NCBI GenBank assembly: GCA_031261165.1
Contig: JAISJU010000191.1
Span: 1-36,922, forward strand
DNA: 36,922 nt
Reading direction: 5' to 3'
Source: Prevotellaceae bacterium
Lineage (GTDB): Bacteria; Bacteroidota; Bacteroidia; Bacteroidales; Paludibacteraceae
A program made the translations under genes and the position numbers. Below, in pieces: positions 8,852 to 16,527 of this stretch. Numbering within the stretch: the first letter of the stretch is position 1; each line of letters begins with the position of its first letter. A model generated the notes under the pieces. The model made no database searches. It was not told the DNA's origin and was given only the letters and a program-made list of their open reading frames with translations.

Positions 8852-9862
8852 CTACCCAATAAAATTTACTTCGGGACAAATGTCGATGTGGAATTTCCCT
8901 TTCACATCGGCAATTATTTTATCCGATAATGCTTTGATTTCCTGTGCAGTGGCACCGCCTTTATTCACAATGACCAATGCCTGTTTGTCATAAACGGCTG
9001 CATTGCCGAGCGATTTGCCTTTCCAGCCGCATTGCTCGATAAGCCACGCAGCGGGGATTTTTACCACTTCGTCATTGACAGGATAATGGGGCAGGGTGGG
9101 ATAGTGTTTTTTTAAGCCCTCATAGTGCGCAATGCAGATGTAAGGGTTTTTGAAGAAACTGCCGGCGTTGCCAAGCACTTTGTAATCAGGTAGTTTCTCC
9201 TCGCGGATTTTGATGATGGTTTCGCGGATTGCCGGCAAATCTTTCGGACATTCCGACAGGTTGCCGTAATCGAGGCGGAAAATGGGCGTTTTGGACAGGC
9301 GGAAAGTTACGCTTGTAACAATGTATTTTCCTTTTTCTTCGTCTTTGAAAATGCTTTCGCGGTAAGCAAAACGGCATTCTTCGTTAGTGAAAATGCGTGT
9401 TTCGCCGCTGCTGATTTCTACGGTTTCAACGGCGGAAATGATGTCTTTTGCCTCTACGCCGTATGCACCGATGTTTTGTACCGCCGCCGCGCCTACTTCG
9501 CCCGGAATGAGCGAAAGATTTTCTGCACCGAAAAAGCCCATTTCAACGGTATATTTTACGAAATCGTCCCACAGCACGCCTGCACCTGCCCGCAGGAAAA
9601 CTTCATCGGCATAGTGGGCGTTGCTCGCAACGCCCCTACATTCTGTAATCCCCTGTATCTTGGAATGTAAAATAACGCCGTTGAAATCGGACAAAAACAG
9701 CAAGTTGCTGCCTGCGCCGATGTGCAGAAATTTATTTTTTTTGAAAATATCCGAGTTTAAAATTTCTTGCAACTCGGATATATCTTTGTATTCGGCAAAA
9801 TAACGGCTTTGGGTGTTGATGCCGAAAGTGTTGGCGATGGGGGTGTTTTCTTGGAAAATCAT
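8852..9862 (-). CDS. murB: UDP-N-acetylenolpyruvoylglucosamine reductase
   Basis: MurB is a cytoplasmic FAD enzyme that uses NADPH to reduce UDP-GlcNAc-enolpyruvate to UDP-MurNAc for peptidoglycan. The 336-residue product has the FAD-binding GAGSNLLF (49-56), GAENLSLIPGEVGAAAVQNIGAYG (split by function at 112-135), YRES (167-170), the proton donor Ser235 in NAGSFFKNP, and Glu331 near the end (PEVN), which is the type I arrangement. Residues 74-83 (ECRGVASNAH) are unusual: the DNA there (9616-9635) is a perfect palindrome, GGGCGTTGC-TC-GCAACGCCC. It seems to be an in-frame repeat insertion in a surface loop between conserved segments. The start at 9862 fits the family. Confidence 0.95.
   Translation of the reverse strand: MIFQENTPIANTFGINTQSRYFAEYKDISELQEILNSDIFKKNKFLHIGAGSNLLFLSDFNGVILHSKIQGITECRGVASNAHYADEVFLRAGAGVLWDDFVKYTVEMGFFGAENLSLIPGEVGAAAVQNIGAYGVEAKDIISAVETVEISSGETRIFTNEECRFAYRESIFKDEEKGKYIVTSVTFRLSKTPIFRLDYGNLSECPKDLPAIRETIIKIREEKLPDYKVLGNAGSFFKNPYICIAHYEGLKKHYPTLPHYPVNDEVVKIPAAWLIEQCGWKGKSLGNAAVYDKQALVIVNKGGATAQEIKALSDKIIADVKGKFHIDICPEVNFIG
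9616..9635. repeat. Palindromic repeat inside murB
   Basis: Two 9-bp arms, GGGCGTTGC and GCAACGCCC, are separated by two bases and read in frame through murB. The neighbouring bases (CCTACA) extend the similarity to GTAGGG-type intergenic hairpins in this window, such as about 1855-1872. The loop it encodes is longer than I expect for MurB at this position. Confidence 0.6.
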
Positions 9863-9913
9863 TTCGTTGTTTTTTTTGAACGCAAAATTACACTGATTTT
9901 CGCGAAAAATATC

Positions 9914-9922
9914 TACCTTTGC
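9914..9922 (+). promoter_or_regulatory. -7 promoter element (TACCTTTGC) of the M16 peptidase gene
   Basis: An exact match 17 bases before the ATG at 9940. It overlaps an upstream in-frame TTG at 9919, which rules that TTG out as the start. Confidence 0.75.
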
Positions 9923-9939
9923 GCATTATTTTAAGGATT

Positions 9940-12726
9940 ATGAAGAAAATATTTTTATTCCTCTGTTTCGCCTGCGCAATATCTGCACAGGCGCAGCCCC
10001 TCCCGCAAGACGCAAAACTGCGTACCGGCAAACTGTCCAACGGTTTGACCTACTACATCAGGCACAACAAACTGCCCGAAAACCGCGCCGATTTCTACAT
10101 CGCGCAGAAAGTCGGCTCTATCCTCGAAGAGGAAAACCAGCGCGGACTGGCGCACTTTCTGGAACACATTGCGTTCAACGGCTCGAAGAATTTTCCGAGT
10201 ACTTCGTTGCGCGATTATCTGGAAAAAAACGGCGTGAAGTTCGGCGAAAACCTTAATGCCTACACCTCTGTTGATGAAACGGTGTATAACATCTGCAACG
10301 TGCCCGCGCGGCAGGGGCTGATGGACTCGTGCCTGCTGATACTGCACGACTGGTCGAGTTTCCTCACGCTCGAAGATGCGGAAATCGACAAAGAACGCGG
10401 CGTTATCCACGAGGAATGGCGCACGCGCAACAACGCCCAAAGCCGTATGATAGAGAAATCCCTGCCCGAAATATACGGCAGCGACCGCTACGGACACCGT
10501 TTGCCCATTGGGCTGATGTCCGTTGTGGATAATTTCAAATACGATGAATTGCGCGATTATTACCACAAGTGGTATCGCCCCGATTTGCAAGGGATTATCG
10601 TGGTGGGCGATTTTGATGTGGATTCGATGGAAAACCGCATTAAAACGATTTTTGCTGATATTTCCGCGCCTAAAAATCCTGCAAAAAGGGTTTATTTTCC
10701 GGTTTCGGACAACAAAGAGCCGGTGGTGAGCGTTGTTTCGGACAAAGAGGCGACAAGCACGAGTTTTATTATTTTTCATAAATATGAAACTACGCCCGAT
10801 TCGCTTAAAAATGATATGAATTATATGACCTTCTTGTTTCTGCGCAACATAATGGATATGATGATAAACGCCCGCTATCAGGAAGTTTTGCAAAAGCCTG
10901 ATGCGCCTTTTACTTATGCGGCGGCGGATAACGGCGAGTTTTTTCTGTCGAAAACAAAAGATGCTTATGATACTTATGCGGCTTGTAAAGAGGGAAAAAT
11001 TGACGAGGCATTGACGCTCATCACGCAGGAAACCAAACGTATGAAACAATACGGTTTCACACAAACGGAGTATGACCGCGCCAAAGCCGATTATCTGAAA
11101 CAGATTGAAAATGCTTATAATGAAAGGGATAAAGGGAAAAATAATGAATATGTGCGCGAATATGTGCGTTTGTTTCTTGACAATGAGCCTGCACCGGGTA
11201 TTGAGTTTGAGTATAATTTCAACAACGCGATAGCCGACAGATTGCCGCTTGAAACGGTGGAACTTGTCAGCGGACTTTTCAGTATGGACACAAACACGGT
11301 TATTCTGCTGATGATGCCCGAAAAGGAGGGTTTGGACATTCCCACGAAAGAACATATTATTAATGTATATACGAAAGCCCTCGCGGACAGCGTGTCGCCC
11401 TACATAGACAAAGTGGTTGATACGAAATTAATCAAGAAATTGCCCAAAGCGGGTAAGGTGAAAAAGAAAGAGCCTTACGCATTTGGCGCGGTGGAATGGA
11501 CTTTGAGCAACGGCATTAAAGTGATTTTCAAAGAAACGGACTATAAGCAAAACCAGATATTGCTGAAAGCCCAAAGTTTCGGGGGCGAGTCGCTGCTCGA
11601 CGAAAAGGATATGCCGACTATCAGCCTGCTGAACGATTTAATCAATTTGAGCGGCGTGGGCGAGTTTAGCAAAACGGACTTGACCAAAGCACTTGCGGGA
11701 AAGAAGGCGAACATCAGCCCTTCGATTTCGTTGCGGGCGGAGGAACTGAACGGCTCGTGCGCTCCCAAAGATTTGGAAACGATGTTGCAACTCGCGTATC
11801 TTTACCTGACCGCGCCACGCATTGACCGCGAGGCTTACGAGGCGTATCTGTCGCGCAAACGCACGGAACTGCAAAACGCGGAAACCAATCCCTTTACTAC
11901 GCTTGTGGATACGATAAACAGCACGCTTTACAACAAGCACCCGCGCCGCTTGCGCCTGAAATATGAAATGCTCGACCGTGTGAATTATGACCGCGCAATG
12001 CAGATGTATCGCGAGCGGTTTATGAATGCCGACCAATTTACTTTTACGTTTGTGGGTAATATTTCGCCGGACAGTGTGCAGACGTTGATTGAAAAATATC
12101 TCGGCGCATTGCCCAAAGAGAAGGCTAAGGAAACTTTCCGCGATGTGAAACTGTATCCTGCGCAAGGGATAAAGGAAAATGTTTTTGCCCGACCGATGGA
12201 AACGGCGAAAACGACTGCTTTTGTGTATTACAACGGCTCGTGCGACTATACATTGCGAAATAGTATTACGTTGGATATTTTGTATCAATGCCTGAACATT
12301 GTTTATACCGAAAAGGTGCGCGAGGAAGAGGGCGGAACGTATGGCGTGCGGGTGCGCGGCGATGTGGCAAAGTATCCTTATCCGATGTTTAATTTGCAAA
12401 TTATGTTCGACACCGACCCCGCGATTGTGGATAAGTTGCTGAAAATCGTTTATGCGGAGATAGACGGCGTGACTGCCGATGGGGTGCGCCCCGAAGATTT
12501 TGCCAAAGTGAAGGAGTTTATGCAGAAGAAAATAAAAGAGAGCAAAGCCGAAAACGGCTATTGGCTCGGCGCACTGGAAGAACTCGGCTTTACTTCGCTG
12601 GACTTGGCTACGGACTATGAAACGACTCTGAATGCGATAACGGCGGAAGATGTAAAAGTGTTTGCTGCGCAAATATTTGGACAAAAGAATAGGGTAGAGG
12701 TGGTGATGAATCCGGCGGAAAAATAA
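9940..12726 (+). CDS. Secreted M16-family zinc peptidase (two-domain)
   Basis: The product is a pitrilysin/insulinase-type peptidase of 928 residues from this start. A signal peptide covers about residues 1-19 (cleavage after AISAQAQ). The inverted zinc motif HFLEH is at 72-76 (His72 and His76 bind zinc, Glu75 is catalytic), and the third ligand is probably Glu152 in ERGVIHEEW. A second, catalytically silent M16 half follows from about residue 510, and includes the R/Y pair segment EEEGGTYGVRVRG used in substrate binding. Size and arrangement are normal for Bacteroidota periplasmic members, which degrade peptides. The ATG at 9940 is chosen because the promoter overlaps the earlier TTG. The stop is immediately followed by a palindromic repeat. 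Confidence 0.92.
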   Translation: MKKIFLFLCFACAISAQAQPLPQDAKLRTGKLSNGLTYYIRHNKLPENRADFYIAQKVGSILEEENQRGLAHFLEHIAFNGSKNFPSTSLRDYLEKNGVKFGENLNAYTSVDETVYNICNVPARQGLMDSCLLILHDWSSFLTLEDAEIDKERGVIHEEWRTRNNAQSRMIEKSLPEIYGSDRYGHRLPIGLMSVVDNFKYDELRDYYHKWYRPDLQGIIVVGDFDVDSMENRIKTIFADISAPKNPAKRVYFPVSDNKEPVVSVVSDKEATSTSFIIFHKYETTPDSLKNDMNYMTFLFLRNIMDMMINARYQEVLQKPDAPFTYAAADNGEFFLSKTKDAYDTYAACKEGKIDEALTLITQETKRMKQYGFTQTEYDRAKADYLKQIENAYNERDKGKNNEYVREYVRLFLDNEPAPGIEFEYNFNNAIADRLPLETVELVSGLFSMDTNTVILLMMPEKEGLDIPTKEHIINVYTKALADSVSPYIDKVVDTKLIKKLPKAGKVKKKEPYAFGAVEWTLSNGIKVIFKETDYKQNQILLKAQSFGGESLLDEKDMPTISLLNDLINLSGVGEFSKTDLTKALAGKKANISPSISLRAEELNGSCAPKDLETMLQLAYLYLTAPRIDREAYEAYLSRKRTELQNAETNPFTTLVDTINSTLYNKHPRRLRLKYEMLDRVNYDRAMQMYRERFMNADQFTFTFVGNISPDSVQTLIEKYLGALPKEKAKETFRDVKLYPAQGIKENVFARPMETAKTTAFVYYNGSCDYTLRNSITLDILYQCLNIVYTEKVREEEGGTYGVRVRGDVAKYPYPMFNLQIMFDTDPAIVDKLLKIVYAEIDGVTADGVRPEDFAKVKEFMQKKIKESKAENGYWLGALEELGFTSLDLATDYETTLNAITAEDVKVFAAQIFGQKNRVEVVMNPAEK

Positions 12727-12817
12727 CTTCGTGTATCTTCGTGCTTTCTTCGTGTATCTTCGTGTAATGAATTTTGTTACACGAAGAAACACGAAGAAGG
12801 CACGAAGAAACACGAAG
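12727..12817. repeat. CTTCGTG palindromic repeat
   Basis: Four CTTCGTG units (12727-12767) face four CACGAAG units (12777-12817), making a roughly 40-bp stem with few mismatches and a 9-base loop. It begins on the base after the M16 stop codon and ends 18 bases before the DedA start, so it fills the whole gap and may form a strong mRNA hairpin. Confidence 0.85.
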
Positions 12818-12835
12818 ACTAATACTATAAATCAA

Positions 12836-13642
12836 ATGAAAAGAATTTCAATTTTATTTTCAGCAATCATTTTTGCAAGCGCGTTGAGTGCGCAGAGCAG
12901 CGACACGACATCGCTGTTCGGCAAGGTGGAGCATTGGTACGAGAACAATATGAATTACGGCTCGATAACGCTGCTGATGGCTGCCGAGAGTTCCATTTTG
13001 CCGGTGCCATCGGAACTTGTTATCCCGCCGGCGGCTTATATCGCCTCGAAACCGGAGAGCGACCTGAACATCTTTCTGGTCATACTCTTCGGCACCATCG
13101 GGGCGTTGATTGGCGCAATGGTCAATTATCTCGTTCTGGGAATGTTGCTCGGGCGACCGCTCTTGTACCGATTTGCGGACAGCAAAATCGGACATCTGTT
13201 CTTGCTCAGCAGCGAGAAACTGCAACGCGCCGAAGATTATTTTAACCGACACGGCAAGGTATCTACCTTTGTGGGCAGGTTTATCCCTGTGGTGCGGCAC
13301 CTGATTTCCATTCCTGCGGGTTTTGCCCGAATGAATTTTGCTGCCTTTGCGCTCTATACTTTTATCGGCGCGGGGCTGTGGAACTGTTGCCTGGCACTGC
13401 TCGGCTATCTGGCGCACGGACAAGCTGACGTGATACAAAAATATTCGCACGAACTTAGCATCGGGCTGATGGTGCTGTTTGTTTTGGCGGTTGTTTGGTT
13501 GGTGGGGAAGAGGGTTTTGAAGAAGAAAAAAGAAATGGCAAAGGAAAACAGTAAAGAGAAACTGAACACGTTGCTGAATAAATATTCTTTTGACACCAAA
13601 AACTTTAAATTCGACCGCGATGAGGCAAATAATTATGATTAA
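12836..13642 (+). CDS. DedA-family membrane protein
   Basis: DedA proteins are inner-membrane proteins with re-entrant helices; some are undecaprenyl-phosphate or phospholipid flippases. From this ATG the product has 268 residues. It begins with a likely signal sequence (to about ALSAQ), followed by the hallmark ESSILPVPSELVIPPAAY near 47-64, a glycine-rich helix (FGTIGALIGAMVNY), and the FVGRFIPVVRHLISIPAG segment with the family's two arginines. It ends with a membrane helix and a lysine-rich, charged tail. Frames reading upstream of 12836 run through the CTTCGTG repeat and are not credible. It is probably co-transcribed with the M16 gene. Confidence 0.88.
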   Translation: MKRISILFSAIIFASALSAQSSDTTSLFGKVEHWYENNMNYGSITLLMAAESSILPVPSELVIPPAAYIASKPESDLNIFLVILFGTIGALIGAMVNYLVLGMLLGRPLLYRFADSKIGHLFLLSSEKLQRAEDYFNRHGKVSTFVGRFIPVVRHLISIPAGFARMNFAAFALYTFIGAGLWNCCLALLGYLAHGQADVIQKYSHELSIGLMVLFVLAVVWLVGKRVLKKKKEMAKENSKEKLNTLLNKYSFDTKNFKFDRDEANNYD

Positions 13643-13663
13643 AATACTGTTTTGATTTTTTTT

Positions 13664-13786
13664 CTGGATTGCTTCGGACATTTCGACTGCGCTCAATGCA
13701 CCGCCTCGCAATGACGGAACTAACATTGCTCGGTAGGGCTTACAAACGTTGTGCTGTCCGTCATTGCGAGGAACGAAGCAATCCAG
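13664..13786. repeat. CTGGATTGCTTCG inverted repeat, copy 1
   Basis: The left arm begins CTGGATTGCTTCG at 13664 and the right arm ends CGAAGCAATCCAG at 13786, with CTCGCAATGACGG and CCGTCATTGCGAG as inner arms. The left arm is interrupted by about 28 bases (CATTTCGACTGCGCTCAATG region) absent from the second copy at 24470-24567. The rest of 13643-14071 holds an 8-15 bp hairpin (CCCCTAAATCCCC/GGGGATTTAGGGG at about 13817-13844), an AGAGGATTT/AAATCCTCT terminator-like hairpin (13853-13880), and the FISUMP promoter and leader. Confidence 0.8.
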
Positions 13787-13906
13787 AGTGGGAAAAAATA
13801 AACAGGTAAATACACCCCTAAATCCCCTTCAGGGGATTTAGGGGTAAAACCAAAAGAGGATTTAAAAAAAATCCTCTTTTTTTATTTGCATTATAAAAAA
13901 AACATT

Positions 13907-13915
13907 TACCTTTGC
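13907..13915 (+). promoter_or_regulatory. -7 promoter element (TACCTTTGC) of the FISUMP gene
   Basis: An exact match, with an ATTTGC -33-like element near 13885-13889. It lies 157 bases before the gene start, giving an unusually long leader that contains a terminator-like hairpin. Confidence 0.7.
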
Positions 13916-13935
13916 ACCAACAAAATAACAAAAAA

Positions 13936-14037
13936 ATGTGTGCAACCTCAAAAATACTTCCCAAAACATATTGTTCTGCTCTTTTTTATGCAAAAAGAGT
14001 AGAACTTTTTATTTATAGCCCGAATAAAACCAAATAA
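13936..14037 (+). CDS. Possible 33-residue leader ORF
   Basis: An ATG 21 bases after the promoter opens a 33-codon frame that reads through the leader hairpin and stops 35 bases before the FISUMP start. The peptide (beginning MCATSKILPK) shows no run of one amino acid, so classical amino-acid attenuation is not evident. Position is the only support, and it may be chance. Confidence 0.2.
   Translation: MCATSKILPKTYCSALFYAKRVELFIYSPNKTK
13973..14012 (+). terminator. Leader terminator / attenuator before the FISUMP gene
   Basis: GTTCT-CTCTTTTT (13973-13986) pairs with AAAAAGAG-AGAAC (13992-14005), allowing one mismatch, and five Ts follow. It lies between promoter and gene, so it can end the transcript early unless it is bypassed. 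Confidence 0.55.
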
Positions 14038-14071
14038 TCATATTACTAATTTCTTAAATTCAAAAAAAACA

Positions 14072-14761
14072 ATGAAAAAGATTTTCTTAAGCATTGGATT
14101 GCTGCTCACAGTGAGCGCGGCAACCGTAGTATTTAACTCTTGCGGCGACGATAAAGACGAGCCGAAGAAAGAAACGCCCACAGACCCTACTGACCCTACT
14201 GACCCTGTTACACCAATCGACTCTGCTACTACTGACGCAGGCGTAGTAATCAACGGCATTAAATGGGCAACTCGCAATGTAGATGAGCCGGGTAAGTTTG
14301 CCGCTACTCCTGAAAGCGCAGGCAAATTCTATCAATGGAACAGAAGATTAGCGTGGGCGGCTACCGGCAGTGTAATTGGTTGGTCTAATACTGCTGCTGC
14401 CGGCATAACTTGGGAAAAAGCCAACGACCCCAGCCCTGCCGGTTGGCGTGTGCCAACAACAGAAGAACAAAGAACTCTGTTTGATACTGCAAAAGTAACA
14501 AGCGAATGGACAACTCAAAACGGCGTAAGCGGTTGTAAATTTACGGACAAAACTACTAACAACAGCCTCTTCCTGCCTGCCGCAGGCGGCCGGGTCTACA
14601 ATGACGGCACGCTCGGCCTCGCAGGCTACGGCCTCTATTGGAGCAGTACGCAGTACGACAGTGACCTCGCGTACCGCTTGAACTTCGACAGCGACAGCGG
14701 CAGCGCAGGTTGGGACGACTACCGCAAACGCGGCTTTAGTGTCCGTGCGGTCGCAGAATAA
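14072..14761 (+). CDS. FISUMP-domain lipoprotein, possible DGR target
   Basis: The 229-residue product starts with a lipoprotein signal (lipobox ending at Cys24, VVFNSCGDD), then a TDPTDPTDP spacer (about 38-48). A FISUMP (Fibrobacter succinogenes major paralogous) domain with a C-type-lectin-like fold follows (about 55-229: INGIKWATRNV, WRVPTTEEQ, LPAAGGR, YWSSTQY, GFSVRAVAE). Such surface lipoproteins are thought to bind ligands. In the last 45 codons most variable positions are NNC codons (GAC, AGC, TAC, CGC, GGC, CTC), and this stretch is richer in G+C than the rest of the gene. That is the footprint left by diversity-generating retroelements when AAC codons are mutated at adenines. No reverse transcriptase or template repeat is visible in the window. 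Confidence 0.85.
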   Translation: MKKIFLSIGLLLTVSAATVVFNSCGDDKDEPKKETPTDPTDPTDPVTPIDSATTDAGVVINGIKWATRNVDEPGKFAATPESAGKFYQWNRRLAWAATGSVIGWSNTAAAGITWEKANDPSPAGWRVPTTEEQRTLFDTAKVTSEWTTQNGVSGCKFTDKTTNNSLFLPAAGGRVYNDGTLGLAGYGLYWSSTQYDSDLAYRLNFDSDSGSAGWDDYRKRGFSVRAVAE

Positions 14762-14836
14762 TTCGATTTATTTTGTATTTTTATTCGACAAAAGAGAACT
14801 TTTTCAAAATTTCAAACTTTGGAAAAGTTTATCCAT

Positions 14837-14866
14837 AATCCGTTGGTCAAAACCAACGGATTTATT
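14837..14866 (+). terminator. Terminator after the FISUMP gene
   Basis: AATCCGTTGGT (14837-14847) pairs perfectly with ACCAACGGATT (14852-14862) over a 4-base loop. The T-run is short. An imperfect AACTTTTTC/GGAAAAGTT hairpin lies just upstream at about 14798-14829. Confidence 0.55.
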
Positions 14867-14918
14867 AACGGATTTAAATAAAAGAGCAAAAAATCTTCCG
14901 CCCCTACAAAAAAAGCAT

Positions 14919-14927
14919 TACCTTTGC
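14919..14927 (+). promoter_or_regulatory. -7 promoter element (TACCTTTGC) of ndh
   Basis: An exact match 20 bases before the ATG at 14947, supporting that start. Confidence 0.75.
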
Positions 14928-14946
14928 ACCACCAAAAAGAAACATT

Positions 14947-16254
14947 ATGCAAAACATAGCAAACATACCCCCCAAAAAAGGGAAAAAGCGCGTAGTAGTT
15001 GTAGGCGGCGGCTTTGCGGGATTGGAACTTTCCAAGAAAATCAGCCCGAAACACTACCAAATCGTGTTGGTGGATAAGGTAAATTATTATCAATTCCAAC
15101 CCCTGCTGTATCAGGTGGCAACGGCGGGTTTGGAGCCGAGCAGCATCTCGTATCCGCACCGCAAGGCATTCCAGCGGCACCCCGATTTCCACTTCCGCCG
15201 TTGCGAGGCAGTTCGCGCCGTGCCTGAGCATAACGCGCTGGAAACCACCATCGGCACGATACATTACGACTACCTCGTGGTGGCAACGGGCTGCGACACC
15301 AATTATTTTGGCGACGAAAGCCTGCGCGAAAACACCTTTGCGCTCAAAAGCGTGTCCGAAGCATTGCTGATGCGCAATCGCATTCTGCTCAGTTTTGAGG
15401 AATCGCTCTGCGCCCGCACGGAAGAGGATTTGCGCAAGCGATTGACCTTTGTAGTCGTGGGTGGCGGTGCTACGGGTATTGAGTTGGCGGGCGCGTTGGC
15501 GGATATGAAAAAACGCATTTTGCCCAAAGATTATCCCGAACTCGACTTCTCAAAGATGGAAATACACCTCATTGACGCCTCGCCTCGCCTGCTTGCCGCA
15601 ATGTCCGTAGAGGCATCGGAAGAAGTGGCGCGTACCCTCCGTCAGCGCGGCGTGATACTCTACCACGACAAAGCCGTAAAATCCTACGAGGGCGGCATTG
15701 TGGAAATGAATGACGGCGCGAAAATCGCCTCGAACAACGTCTTTTGGGTGGCGGGCGTAAAGCCCAATTCGTTGGCGGGATTTCCCGAAAACGCCTATCT
15801 GAAAGGGCGTTTGCAGGTAGATGAGTGCAACTGCGTGCAGGGTTTCGACAATGTTTTTTGCCTCGGCGACACGGCATTGATGAAAACCGAGAAATTCCCC
15901 TTCGGACACCCGCAACTCGCGCAACCCGCCATACAGCAAGCCCGAAAATTGGCGGAAAACCTCAACAAGCAAGCCAAAGGAAAGCACATTTTTGAGCCTT
16001 TTGCGTACAACGACAAAGGCACAATGGCAACCATCGGCAGGAACGCCGCCGTAGCCGCCATCGGCAAACTGAAATTCAAAGGGCGCGTGGCGTGGTGGCT
16101 GTGGCTCGTCATACACATTATGTCCATCGTGGGCAATAAGAACAAAGTAACCGTTTTTGTGAATTGGGTGTGGAGTTACCTCAACTACGATGTGTCGCTG
16201 CGGGTGCTTATTTTGCCGAAGTTTAGCAAGATATATCACGAAAAATATTGTTGA
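14947..16254 (+). CDS. ndh: Type II NADH dehydrogenase (NDH-2)
   Basis: NDH-2 is a single-subunit FAD enzyme on the inner face of the membrane that passes electrons from NADH to quinone without pumping ions. The 435-residue product has two Rossmann motifs: VVVGGGFAGLEL near residue 19 for FAD, and FVVVGGGATGIELAGAL near 168 for NADH. It also has the quinone-site region with AQPAIQQA near 320, typical of NDH-2. The C-terminal 60 residues (RVAWWLWLVIHIMSIVG and after) form the amphipathic, hydrophobic anchor of the family. It has its own promoter. It implies a quinone-linked electron transport chain, but nothing else of that chain is in the window. Confidence 0.92.
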   Translation: MQNIANIPPKKGKKRVVVVGGGFAGLELSKKISPKHYQIVLVDKVNYYQFQPLLYQVATAGLEPSSISYPHRKAFQRHPDFHFRRCEAVRAVPEHNALETTIGTIHYDYLVVATGCDTNYFGDESLRENTFALKSVSEALLMRNRILLSFEESLCARTEEDLRKRLTFVVVGGGATGIELAGALADMKKRILPKDYPELDFSKMEIHLIDASPRLLAAMSVEASEEVARTLRQRGVILYHDKAVKSYEGGIVEMNDGAKIASNNVFWVAGVKPNSLAGFPENAYLKGRLQVDECNCVQGFDNVFCLGDTALMKTEKFPFGHPQLAQPAIQQARKLAENLNKQAKGKHIFEPFAYNDKGTMATIGRNAAVAAIGKLKFKGRVAWWLWLVIHIMSIVGNKNKVTVFVNWVWSYLNYDVSLRVLILPKFSKIYHEKYC

Positions 16255-16270
16255 TGAAGTAAAAAATGAA

Positions 16271-16279
16271 TATCTTTGC
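16271..16279 (+). promoter_or_regulatory. -7 promoter element (TATCTTTGC) of the DUF3791/DUF3990 pair
   Basis: An exact match 18 bases before the ATG at 16297. It overlaps an earlier in-frame start candidate, which can therefore be discarded. trmD lacks its own obvious promoter and overlaps the second gene, so this promoter may also serve trmD. Confidence 0.7.
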
Positions 16280-16296
16280 ACCATAATTTTTTAAGT

Positions 16297-16527
16297 ATGA
16301 CAACAATAGACAAAGCAACCGGCGACAAAATAAGTTTCATTTTATTTATCATTCCCCAATTTGCGCGGGCATATAAAATGAAAATCCAAGACGCTTATTT
16401 TTATTTGAAGAAATACGGCGGTTGGGACTTCTTAACAAAACATTGGTGGGGTTTGCATACCGACAATGTCATTTGGACAGTACACGATATTTACACCATT
16501 TGTCGTAATAATGGAGGACTGCGCTAA
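16297..16527 (+). CDS. DUF3791 small protein, putative antitoxin partner
   Basis: The product has 76 residues and resembles the DUF3791 family: a helical N-terminus (DKISFILFIIPQFARAYKM), then a KYGGWDFLTKHWWGLHTDN segment and a final helix. Its TAA overlaps the ATG of the next gene (TAATG at 16525-16529), so the two are translationally coupled. DUF3791 genes are commonly paired with DUF3990 genes, and the pair has the layout of a type II toxin-antitoxin system. No activity can be assigned to this partner from sequence alone. Confidence 0.75.
   Translation: MTTIDKATGDKISFILFIIPQFARAYKMKIQDAYFYLKKYGGWDFLTKHWWGLHTDNVIWTVHDIYTICRNNGGLR

Noticed and set aside
9955..11355. Long reverse-strand frame (466 codons) opposite the M16 peptidase gene
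   Set aside because: It mirrors the codon bias of the M16 gene, which has clear motifs and a promoter. The antisense product shows no domain.
14590..14757. A full diversity-generating retroelement in the window
   Set aside because: Only the possible variable region is seen. No reverse transcriptase, accessory protein or template repeat could be found on either strand.
14739..15077. Forward frame across the FISUMP-ndh gap
   Set aside because: It runs through a terminator and the ndh promoter and overlaps ndh in another frame.
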